DNA from: Acidobacteriota bacterium
GTDB lineage: Bacteria > Acidobacteriota > Thermoanaerobaculia > Multivoradales > J023
DNA: 64,000 nt
Reading direction: 5' to 3'
Assembly (NCBI GenBank): GCA_029263315.1
Contig: JAJCXR010000042.1
Coordinates: forward strand, 124,001 to 188,000
Shown in pieces: positions 1 through 11,508 of the stretch (the first letter of the stretch is position 1; each line of letters opens with the position of its first letter). The position numbers and the translations under genes were made by a program. The notes beneath the pieces are model-generated. The model saw nothing but the letters and a program-made list of their open reading frames with translations, made no database searches and was not told where the DNA came from.

Positions 1-3000
1 GCGCCGGCGTTGTAAAGACCCAGCATCTCCGTCTCGCTGAGGGCCCGCGGCACCATCATCACTTCGTCCATCTCCCCGGAGAGGCCGAAGGTCAGGCCGC
101 TATTGCCGACCTCGCGACGGGCTCCGAAGAGCACGTCGTCACCGTTGGTGGCGGTGCCCGAGTTGAAGAAACCGATGTTCTGACCATCGAAATAGAGGAC
201 GTAGCGCATGATGCCGCCGTCGTCGAAGTTGACCACGGCGCCGTGATGCCACTGGCCATCCGCCACGTCGATGGCGCCGCCGGCGTTGATATTGCCGCCG
301 ATGGAGGCCCACAGGCGGTCGTCGAAAACAAACAAATAGAATTGGCGGTCGGGGAAGGAGCCGTCCGCTTTGGCGATCAAGGCGCCGTCGCCGCTGGTAC
401 GAAACCACGTGGCGAGGGTGAACTCATCGTTGGCCGGATCGAAGTCCAGGGCCGCTGGCTGCCCGAGGTTGACGGCGTCGCCGCTGCCGTCGAAAACACC
501 GCCGCGCTCGATCAATCCCATGGTTTGGGTGGTGGCATCGCCCAGGGCGACGCCGTGGTGGCCGTTGCCGGAGCTGTCCAAGACCTCCTGCGGCGCACCG
601 CTCCAGCCCGCCTCTTCGAAGCGCCAATAGCCGGACGGGATGATGGAATCACCGCGCAGCCGGGCCACGCCGTCCGCCACCTCAATCTTGTCGGCGGCAA
701 AGCTGTAGTTCCCCGGCACGCTGTAGGGGGTGAGGAAACGTAGTGGCACCACACTGCTGTTGCACGCGATGTCTAGGATTTGCCAGCCGGGGGGCAAGGT
801 CTCGGAGACCTCGTAGGAGCCCAGCGTCAGGCCGGGGAACCACGCCGTGTCGCCCACCCCATCCCCGTCGTCGGGCACCGCGTCGTCGAGCAGGAAGGGC
901 CCCAAGTCACCGTCGAAAGCGAAATCGCGACCCTGCGCCGGGTCGGCGTCCTTGACCACCGTGATGGTGCCGGGGGCCGGTGCCTGACCCTCCACCGAGG
1001 CGCTGGCGCTGTTGTTCATCGGATCGGGATCACTGGCGGCGCTCACCACCACGGTGTTGTCGATGGGTAAGGGACCGCCGTAGGCCAAGGGAACCTGCAC
1101 CACCAACCGGAAGAGGAAGGGGCCACCCACCGGCGCCTCGGGATGGCTACAGCTGACCGTGCCGGAGCTGCCGACGACGGGGGTGAGACAGCTCCAACCG
1201 GAAGGTCTAGCCAGGGAGACAAACGTCGTGCCGGCGGGCAGGGTGTCGTCGAGGCTGGTGCTGAAACCGACGCTGGGCCCGGCGTTGTTGAGCAGGATGT
1301 CGTAGGTGATCGGCTCGCCGAAGATCACCGGATCCGGCATGGCGCTCTTGCTCACCGACAGGTCCGACTGGTCGTTGAAGTCCAGGTAAGAGATTTGAAA
1401 GGCGTCGAGGGCGGCGCTGCTCATGTCGGCGAAGACATTGCCGAAGCGCACCCGCAGGTAAATGGCACCGCCGAAGACGGCGCTGAGATCGACCCCAGAA
1501 GCCGCCTCCGTAGAGTCGAAACCAGCGCTGTTGCCGGGCAGCTGGGCGTCGCTGATCAAGCTGGCGGCGTCGGAGTCTAGGAACTGGAAGGTCACCCGAT
1601 GCTCGGCGTCCTGGTCGGCGACCTGGGCGGTGAAGGTGTCGAATTGGTAGCCGGCATTGATCGGCCCAAGAATCTCGAAGGCGGCGAAACCCTGGTCCGT
1701 GTCATAGCGGATCACCAGGGAATCCACTTCCGCCCCTGCGATGCCGTCGGAGAGCAGGAAGGCGCGCACAAAGAGCTGCTCGGCAGAGGCGTCGAAGGTG
1801 GCGATGTTGGCATCGACGGTGGCGGCGTCGTTGCGCTGGCTGTCGAGGACCGCCGGTGTCCAGTTGGCGCCATCCCAATACTGCCAGGTGGCGCCATCGA
1901 CGGACAGCTGGTAGGCCAAGTCGCCTTGGTGGCCGAGGCCTGGATTCTCCAGAAACGCGGTGAAAGCGCTGAGGCTGGGGTCGCTGTCCCCCGCCGTCTC
2001 GAAGACACTGGGACCGGTGTCGGGGAAAGTGCGCACACTGCCCGCCCCGGCGTTGTAGAGCTGCGCCACCTCGCCCGGGGTCAAGGCACGGCCGAGGATC
2101 GCCACTTCGTCGATCTCGCCGTCCATCAAGAAACCGAGACCGCTGTTGCCGTTGACCCGCCGCCCGCCGATGATCACATCGGCGGTGTTGAGGATGGTGC
2201 CGGAGAGAAACTCCCCCTCCAGGGCACCGTCCAGGTAGAGGCGGTTACGCATGGTCCCGGCGTCGTTGAAATTCACCAGGACCCCGTGGTGCCATTGGCC
2301 GTCGTCGACACCGGTGCTAGGGCCAAAGTTCTGGTTGCCGCCCACCGCCGCCCACAGGCGGCCGTCGGCGGTGAACAGGTAGTATTGCCGCGATCCAAAA
2401 TTGGCCACCGCTTTGGAGACGATGGCCCCTTGGCTGGCGGTCCTGAACCAGGCGGTGACGGTGAATTCCTGCGCCTGTGGATCGAGCGAGAGCCTGTCGC
2501 GCTGCCTCACCAGCACGGCGTCCCCGAGGCCGTCGAAGCTGCCGCCGCGACCGATCTTGCCCGCCGCCACGGTGTTGGCGTCGCCCACCGCCGTACCGTG
2601 GTAACCGAAGCTGGAGACATCGCGCACCTCGTCGGCGACGCCACCCCAGGCCCCTTCTTCCATGCGCCAGTAGCCCAGCAGGTCATTCCAGAACGGCGGC
2701 TCGGCGTCCAGCTTGGCGACCCCGTCCGCCAGCCGCACGTCCGCCGCATCGAAGGTGTAGTTGGCTGCCACCTCGAAGGGCACCGTGAACAGAGCGGAGA
2801 AGTTGCGTTCATACCCCACCTCCAAGCGATCCAGCTCCACCCGCTGGCTGCCGTCGGAGAGGAGAAAGGCGCGCACAAAAATGGCCTCGGCGCTGGTGTC
2901 GAAGGCGGCGATATTGGCATCGACGACGGCGGCGGTATTGTGTTGGCTGGACGATGCGGGCACCCAGGCGGCGCCGTTCCAGAAGCGCCAGGCGACGCCG

Positions 3001-4217
3001 TCCGTCGACAGCTGGTACGCAACGCTCCCCTCGTTTCCCGGGCCCAAGGTTTCGCTGAAAAACGTGAAGTCGGTGAGACCGTTGGCGGTGTCGCCGGCGG
3101 TCTTGAAGATAGGCGGCTCGTCGGCAGGAAACTCCTGTAGAACACGACCGTTGCCGCCGTTGTAGAGCCCCGCCACCTCCGCCGCCGACAGGGCCCGATC
3201 GACGATCAACGCCTCGTCGATGTCGCCGTCCATGGGAAAGCCGACGCCGCTGTTGCCGCTCACTCGACGCGCCCCGATCATCAGATCGGCACTGTTGAGG
3301 GTGGTGCCGGAAGTGAAGGTGCCGTCGGCCACCCCGTCGACATAGAGGGTGTAGCGCATGGTGCCGCCGTCGTCGAAGTTGACGATGGCGCCGTGGTGCC
3401 ACTGGCCGTCGGTGAGGCCACCGCTGTTGCCGAAATTCTGCTCGCCCCCCATCGCCCCCCACAGGCGGCCGCCGATGACAAAGAGGTAGTACTGACGCTC
3501 GGCGATGGCGTCCGCCGCCTTGCCGAGGATCGCCCCTTGGGTGGTGGTGCGGAACCAGGCGGCGAGGGTGAATTCGTCGGCGGCGGGGTCGAAGTCGAGG
3601 TTCGACGGCTGGCCGATATTCACCAGATCACCGTCGCCGTCGAAGCCGGCGGCGCGGCCGATCTGCCCCGGGGCGAAGGTGTCGGCATCCCCTCCGGCGA
3701 CGCCATGGTGGCCATTGCCGGAGGTATCGAGCACCTCTCCGGCGACGCCCGACCAGGACGCTTCCTCGAAACGCCAATAACCCGCCAGATCACCGATAAT
3801 GGTGTCGCCCAAGCTGGCCAACCCACCGCTCACCTGGATGCGACCGGGATCGAAGGTGTAAAGACCGGCAGCGTCGAAATCAGTGACAAACGTACCGGTG
3901 GTTGTGGTCACCTGCACCAGCTGGTCGCTGCCATTGATCTCGGTCTGGTCGAGACCCGGCCCCACACCGGCGGCGCTGTCGACGGCGCCGGGATCGGTGA
4001 AATCCTCGCTGTAGACACGGGCCCCCGGGGTCGGGCCGGGGGTGATTTCCGAAGCGCCCAGCGGCGGCGCCACCGTCCCGGCCAGAGCCAGCAGGCAGAC
4101 AGGCCAAAGGAGCCAGCGCCGAGCTCGAGGCGAGGCTTTCGGCTCTTCGGTCGGCGAGCGGGTGGCGGGCGGAAAAACCGCTCCTGGGGCAGCAGGGAAT
4201 TTGTCAGACAACATCAT
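1..4217 (-). CDS. Giant secreted LamG / DUF11 / prealbumin-like surface protein (3' end beyond the window)
   Basis: Reading leftward from ATG 4217, one frame stays open to base 1 (about 1405 codons) with no stop, so the gene is partial. Residues 30-56 form a signal peptide (PRARRW followed by a hydrophobic stretch ending LGASE). Three similar concanavalin-A/LamG-like modules follow, at about residues 145-352, 516-720 and 1192 to the edge. Each opens with YWRFEE or YWRMEE, contains DGQWHHG and (F/L)YxDG strands, and ends LYNxG. Between modules 2 and 3 lie a DUF11-type repeat (SKSAMPDPVIFGEPITYDI, about 950-1055) and a SpaA/prealbumin-like segment (TVVKDADP to YEVSETLPPGWQ, about 1080-1145). 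LamG folds usually bind glycans or proteins outside the cell; the ligand here is unknown. It is divergent from a predicted outer-membrane protein gene, which suggests a shared surface role. The antisense frames are long only because of the GC bias. Confidence 0.85.
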   Translation of the reverse strand, partial: MMLSDKFPAAPGAVFPPATRSPTEEPKASPRARRWLLWPVCLLALAGTVAPPLGASEITPGPTPGARVYSEDFTDPGAVDSAAGVGPGLDQTEINGSDQLVQVTTTTGTFVTDFDAAGLYTFDPGRIQVSGGLASLGDTIIGDLAGYWRFEEASWSGVAGEVLDTSGNGHHGVAGGDADTFAPGQIGRAAGFDGDGDLVNIGQPSNLDFDPAADEFTLAAWFRTTTQGAILGKAADAIAERQYYLFVIGGRLWGAMGGEQNFGNSGGLTDGQWHHGAIVNFDDGGTMRYTLYVDGVADGTFTSGTTLNSADLMIGARRVSGNSGVGFPMDGDIDEALIVDRALSAAEVAGLYNGGNGRVLQEFPADEPPIFKTAGDTANGLTDFTFFSETLGPGNEGSVAYQLSTDGVAWRFWNGAAWVPASSSQHNTAAVVDANIAAFDTSAEAIFVRAFLLSDGSQRVELDRLEVGYERNFSALFTVPFEVAANYTFDAADVRLADGVAKLDAEPPFWNDLLGYWRMEEGAWGGVADEVRDVSSFGYHGTAVGDANTVAAGKIGRGGSFDGLGDAVLVRQRDRLSLDPQAQEFTVTAWFRTASQGAIVSKAVANFGSRQYYLFTADGRLWAAVGGNQNFGPSTGVDDGQWHHGVLVNFNDAGTMRNRLYLDGALEGEFLSGTILNTADVIIGGRRVNGNSGLGFLMDGEIDEVAILGRALTPGEVAQLYNAGAGSVRTFPDTGPSVFETAGDSDPSLSAFTAFLENPGLGHQGDLAYQLSVDGATWQYWDGANWTPAVLDSQRNDAATVDANIATFDASAEQLFVRAFLLSDGIAGAEVDSLVIRYDTDQGFAAFEILGPINAGYQFDTFTAQVADQDAEHRVTFQFLDSDAASLISDAQLPGNSAGFDSTEAASGVDLSAVFGGAIYLRVRFGNVFADMSSAALDAFQISYLDFNDQSDLSVSKSAMPDPVIFGEPITYDILLNNAGPSVGFSTSLDDTLPAGTTFVSLARPSGWSCLTPVVGSSGTVSCSHPEAPVGGPFLFRLVVQVPLAYGGPLPIDNTVVVSAASDPDPMNNSASASVEGQAPAPGTITVVKDADPAQGRDFAFDGDLGPFLLDDAVPDDGDGVGDTAWFPGLTLGSYEVSETLPPGWQILDIACNSSVVPLRFLTPYSVPGNYSFAADKIEVADGVARLRGDSIIPSGYWRFEEAGWSGAPQEVLDSSGNGHHGVALGDATTQTMGLIERGGVFDGSGDAVNLGQPAALDFDPANDEFTLATWFRTSGDGALIAKADGSFPDRQFYLFVFDDRLWASIGGNINAGGAIDVADGQWHHGAVVNFDDGGIMRYVLYFDGQNIGFFNSGTATNGDDVLFGARREVGNSGLTFGLSGEMDEVMMVPRALSETEMLGLYNAG

Positions 4218-4329
4218 CAAAAGGGTCGGCTCTCGGAAGACCAACAGCTCAATCGCTAAGCCACCGTCCGGGGCAACAGATCGATGCGGCCGTTGCAGCA
4301 TGCGAGTCGTGGTAACCGCCATATTACAT

Positions 4330-4349
4330 CATATCGACAGGTCGATATG
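4330..4349. promoter_or_regulatory. Perfect 9-bp palindrome, candidate operator
   Basis: CATATCGAC-AG-GTCGATATG is a perfect inverted repeat with a 2-bp spacer. It lies in the divergent gap between the LamG gene (start 4217) and the barrel protein gene (start about 4553). Its size and symmetry fit a dimeric repressor or activator site. No regulator gene lies beside it, so the cognate factor is unknown. The rest of the 4218-4552 gap shows only the -10-like hexamer listed separately. Confidence 0.45.
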
Positions 4350-4448
4350 GGATGCCCACATAGGCAACCGACAACGGCGTTGGCGACGGTACCGTCAGCG
4401 GAACCGGCGAAGATCATCGGCGGCGTCCTAAGTGCCCTTGTTTTCTCG

Positions 4449-4454
4449 TATAAT
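4449..4454 (+). promoter_or_regulatory. Possible -10 box of the barrel protein gene
   Basis: A perfect TATAAT hexamer lies about 100 bp upstream of the preferred start at 4553, in an AT-richer patch. No convincing -35 is present 16-18 bp upstream, so this is only a weak promoter call. Confidence 0.25.
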
Positions 4455-4552
4455 CACTGTCAGATGTCCCATGCCAGCTCACTCGGATGCAACCTCAGGA
4501 AGCCGCTGCAGTTGTCTCCACCGTGGGCATGAGAGCTCCGAAGGCCACCTTC

Positions 4553-7500
4553 ATGCCCAGACAGCCCATTGTCGACTCCCCAATCCCTGCCCTATCGTCG
4601 CTGCGGCCCGGGCCGCGGAAGGGGAGCCGAGGGCTCGTCCTGATCTTTCTGCTCGGCCTCAGCTACCTCCTCCCCGGCTCGATGGCGCGGGCCGCCGGGC
4701 CGACCCGTCACTCCATGGACCGGGCGCCGGTGGCGGATGGCCAGATGGCGGTGTTGGGGGTCGACCGGGAAGTCTATCTGGAAGCCGTGGCGCTGCCCGG
4801 AGAGGACATCAGCACCTATGCCCGACGCCTCTGTGGGACCGCCGCAGCGGCCACCCCCATCAGCCAGGTCAACCACCTGCACCGACTCGAGGAGGGCCTC
4901 TCCTACCGCGTCCCCCTCGAGCTGTTGACCCCCGCTTTGCAGCGCTCCACCGTCGGCGCCCTGTTTCCTCAGGACCGCTGGCGGGCCGGCCATTGGGAGC
5001 ACTGGGTGCAAAACGGCAGCCGCCGCGGTCTGGAAACCCTGTGGCGGGTGGCCCGCTGGTTCACCGGCAACGGTGAAAACGCCGCCCTCTTGGCGCCCCT
5101 CAACGGGGCGCTGCAAGCCTCGGTGGGGGGAGCACCGGCTTCAGGCCCACGCTTGGGGGGCCCCCTGGGCAGCGGCCGTATTCTCCGCATCCCGCAGGAG
5201 CTGTTGTTGCCCGGCCTGCGCCCGACGGCCGGTCTCGGCCCGCGCACCGCCGCCCTGGAAGAGAACGCCTACGGAGACGGCTCGGCCACCCTCGACGAGG
5301 CACCGCCGCAGCTCGAGTATCGCTACGACGGCACTGGCCTGCACGCCATCTATCGACTGCGACCGGGGGAGAGCTTCCTCGATTCCCTGCGCCGCCTCAC
5401 CCCGGACGACGACCTCGAGGGCGAGCCGTCGCTGCAAGCGGAAATCGCCTCCCTCAACGGCGTGCACCGGGGAGCCGAGTTGCCCACCGGCTACGAGATC
5501 ATGATCCCGGCCGATAGGCTGCGACCGGAGCTGCAATCCCCCGAGCAGCTCTGGCTGCCGACGCCACTGCCCTATCCGGACCAAGGATTTGGTCTCGGGG
5601 CGCCGATCAAAGCACGACAGGACTTCCTGATCGGCCTGGCGGTGGCGGCGCCGCACGAAATCACCAACCTGAATGCCCTGCTCAGCGCCGATGCCGCGGC
5701 ATCGATGAACGGAGATCCCCACGGCGCCCTGCAACCGGACCGGGGGCGGGTCAGCCAACGCATCGAAGTATCGCCATCGCCGGACTATCCGGACCTCGAC
5801 ATCCTGCCCTACGGTCTGTGGATCGACGGCAAGCGGCTGGCCGAGCCGATCTTCGTGCATCGGGACGGCGGCGTCCTGCTGCTTCCCTTCGCCCCCATCG
5901 CCGAGGCCTTGGGACACCGCTATCGGGTCGATGCGGCGGGCCGCCACCTGGTGGTGGAGCGCTCCCCGGACGGCGCCAGCCTGAGCCTCAACCTGCGCAG
6001 CGGTCTGGTGATCGCCAATCGACGGGCCGCCGGGGTGGCCCCCAACGTCGACAAGGCCAAGGTGGACGCCCTGCTGTTGCCCATTGAGGCGACGGAAGCG
6101 ATGAGCGGCGCCAACATCCGTCGCGACGATACCCGGCGGGAGATCCGGATTGAGATGGACGCCCGACTGCGGGCCATCTTCGGTTTCGAGGTGCTGGTGG
6201 AAGGCCGGCCCCTGCTTTTCCTCGATCCCGAGCCGCGGGCCGTCGGCCCGGTGCTGCTACTGCCCTTGCTGGCCATCGCCGAGGAGCTGGGGGACGAGGT
6301 GGTGATCGACCAAGCACGGCGCACCGTGCAGGTGATCCGCGCCCAGGACAACGCCCGCATCACCCTCGAGCTGGCCACCGGCGTAGTGCGGGTGGACGAT
6401 TGGGCGGCCGGCATGGTGCCGGATATGTCCTACGCCGACCTCGACAATTTCCTCTTGCCACAGGCGGCGGTGGAGGCCCTCACCGGCACCCATGTGACGG
6501 TCAAAGCGGGGACGCGGCGCATCGCCGTCGACCTCGATCCGCAGCTGCGCGGCCTGCACGGCCCACGCTCCGACGCCTGGCAAGAGATCCAGAGCGAAGG
6601 CTGGGTGGCAGAGCGTCTCGAGCTGCGCTTGGGCAACGAGATCCCCAATGAGGTCCGCTTCCGTGGTCACCTCAAGCAATACAACATCCAGCTGCGCTAC
6701 GAGACCCCGGACTTCCCGGACGAGGGCGTCTTCGATCCCCTGTGGGCGTCGGTGCGCATCGACAGCCTGCGGGGTTGGAGCGCCATCTTGGGGGACTCCA
6801 ACGCCGGCCGCCGGGAGCTGCACGGGGTCGACTTGGGACGCCTGCGGGGTTTTTCGTTCCAGCGCTCCCTGGACAGCGGCGAGCTGCGCCTGATGGCCGG
6901 CGAGCCGTTGCGTGGCTCCCGTCGCTTGACCCCGGATGTCTCCGTCCCGGAATTCGACGATCTCGCCCTGGGGCTGCGTTTCTATGCCAAGAGCGGAACC
7001 TGGGAGGCCGGTTTCGCCGCCCTCGACGACGGTGGTGACGGCAGTGATGGTGCCCGCAAAGACAGTGACCGTAAATACGTCGCTAGCCTGTTGCACCGCT
7101 TCGAGCGTCCGACCCCCTTCGGCGAGCTGCGATCCTACGAGGAGCTGGACGTCGGCGCCTTCGACGGGGATCTCTACGACGGCGGCTCCGACGTCGACTT
7201 GCGGGCCCGCTGGCACGCCTTCCTGCGCCCCAGCCCCAAGCTCACCGTCTCCGCCCAGGCCCGTTACACCGGCCTGCAATTCAACCGCTCCGAGAGCCTC
7301 GAGCGCCGTCTCGAACGACAGACGCTGGCCGCTGAAGGCAACCCCACGGCGCCCACCACCTTAGAGGAAGCGCGGCAGCAGCGCCTCGACGACTTGGCGG
7401 GCAGCGGCGACACCGACCGTCTCGAAAGCCGACTCGCCACCACCTATCAGCCGTCTTCGAAAATCGCTTTCGGGGCACGTTTTCAAGTGCTCCAGGACGG

Positions 7501-8820
7501 CCTGCTGGACGGTGATCCGGAGGCCGAGCAACGCAACGAGTCCTACGGCTTCAACGTCACGACGCAGCCCTGGCAAGGGGGCCCCCGTCTGGGGGTCGAC
7601 TACGCGGTCGCCGACCCGGACGAGCGGCTGGGCGAGCAACGGAGCAACCGCCTGACCCGTCTCGACCTCAGCCAGAGCCTGGGTCGCTTCCAACTGGTGG
7701 CCCGGCACGAAGAGGAGCGGGGCGATCAACGGCGGCAGTTGAGCAGCCTCAGCCTGCGGGCCCGCGCCTTCAACATCGACGGTCCCGACGGCTCGGCCCT
7801 CTCCTTGAGCCCTGGCCTGCGGGCCTTCCGCAGCCAGAGCAACGACGGCGAGGCCATCGAGCGGGGCGACCTCGATCTCTTCGCCGAGCTGCGCAGCGGC
7901 CGGCTCTTCGGTCGTCGCTTCGAGATGCGGATGAGCTATGCCCGCTCCCTGGCCATTTCCGCGGACGACGCCCTGGAGGACGAGTATCAGGAGACCTTGA
8001 GCGCCATCGCCCGCTATCGTCTGACTCCCGAAGTGGCCCTAGAGGCCAGCTACATCGACAACCTGCGCACCGACGACGAGCGCTTCCTGGTGCGCCTACG
8101 GGCCGGTATCGATTTCAATCCGGCGCGCAAATACAAGTTGCCCAATGAAGGCACCGGCGTGCTCACCGGTTTCGCCTTCCTCGACGCCAACCAGGACGGT
8201 CTCTTCCAAGAGGGGGAAACCGCTCTACCCGGCGTCGGCATTTGGATTCGCGGCCGGCGCCTCGGGCTGAAGACCGATCGCCTGGGCCGTTTCACCATTC
8301 AGAACCTGCGGGCCGGCCCCTACGCCCTGGAGGTGGACCTCGACAACCTACCCCTCGGCTTGCTGCCTTTCATGGAGCAGCTGCCGCGGGTCTCGGTGGG
8401 CGACGGCGCCCTCACCCACCTGGAGATTCCGTTGATCCTCAGCGGCCAGATCCGCGGTTCTCTTTTTGTCGACGCCAATGCCAACGGCAGCTTCGACCCC
8501 GACGAGCAGGGGCTCGAAGGCATCAAGCTCAGTCTCCAGCCGACGGAGCTCGAAGCCGATGCCACCTTCACCACCTTCTTTGGGCAATTCGCCTTCGATC
8601 GTCTGCGGGCCGGTAGCTATGAGGTCAAGGTGGAAGAGGGGTTTTTGCCGTCGCATCTGGAATGGCCCACAGAGTTGCCGGTCATTCACATCTCCCCCAG
8701 CGGCGAGCTGATGCAGCGCTTGGCGATCCCCTTGCGACCACGGCCGGGTTTGGCGGCGTCTCGCGACGAGACGGCGGAGCCAAATTTGATCGGTGTCGCG
8801 GAGGGCGAGGCTGACGGATC

Positions 8821-8824
<4 letters not shown>
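4553..8824 (+). CDS. Large envelope protein: LysM-like, copper-amine-oxidase-N-like, beta-barrel region, SdrD-B-like repeats
   Basis: About 1423 aa. ATG 4553 is preferred because GAAGG lies 8 bp upstream and a signal peptide follows directly (RKGSRGLVLIFLLGLSYLL to MARAAG); ATGs at 4487 and 4529 are alternatives. After the leader come two LysM-like segments (GEDISTYARRLCG and GESFLDSLRRLTP). Two stalk-like domains resembling the copper amine oxidase N-terminal domain follow (WIDGKRL to LLLPFAPIAEALG, then VEGRPLLF to LLPLLAIAEELG). A long central region has alternating beta-strand character typical of an outer-membrane barrel. Two C-terminal SdrD-B-like modules end it (GFAFLDANQDGLFQEGE and LFVDANANGSFDPDEQ). 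This order suggests an anchored outer-membrane assembly or export protein, perhaps for the divergent LamG protein. The stop overlaps the next start by 4 bp. Confidence 0.75.
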
Positions 8825-11253
<2,429 letters not shown>

Positions 11254-11255
11254 CG

Positions 11256-11271
11256 AGTGGCTTCAGCCACT
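11256..11271. repeat. Short palindrome AGTGGCT-TC-AGCCACT just after the kinase stop
   Basis: Perfect 7-bp inverted repeat with a 2-bp loop, 3 bp after the kinase stop codon. There is no T-run, so it is a poor intrinsic terminator. It may be a REP-like extragenic palindrome or an RNA end-protecting hairpin. Confidence 0.4.
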
Positions 11272-11300
11272 TGTGCGCGCTCGCGGGCGCTCGTGCCTAC

Positions 11301-11389
11301 CTGGTGAACACGGGTGCGCGGGAGTATGTAAGGCAGTTGTCAAGACAACCCAGGGTGAGAACTGGTGGACACGCGTGCGCGGGAGTATG
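11301..11389. repeat. Two imperfect 28-bp direct repeats, 61 bp apart
   Basis: Copies at 11301-11328 and 11362-11389 both begin CTGGTG and end GTGCGCGGGAGTATG. They differ at only two positions (A/G and G/C). They fill the otherwise gene-free 11254-11508 gap before the RnfD-like gene. They may be extragenic repeats or binding sites. No ORF or transposase accompanies them. Confidence 0.5.
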
Positions 11390-11508
11390 CCTGCTGGATT
11401 CTCATCTTTTTTATCGAGGCTGGTTGCATTTTTGTTGGTTGGTGGGTCCAAGGGGTAGAACCAAACCCGGCGGCGCACAATGCTCCCCGGACGACCCCGA
11501 GGATTCCG

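Noticed and set aside
1599..3140. 513-codon plus-strand frame
   Set aside because: Shadow of the LamG gene on the other strand; its sequence lacks any family motif, while the minus-strand frame has repeated LamG signatures.
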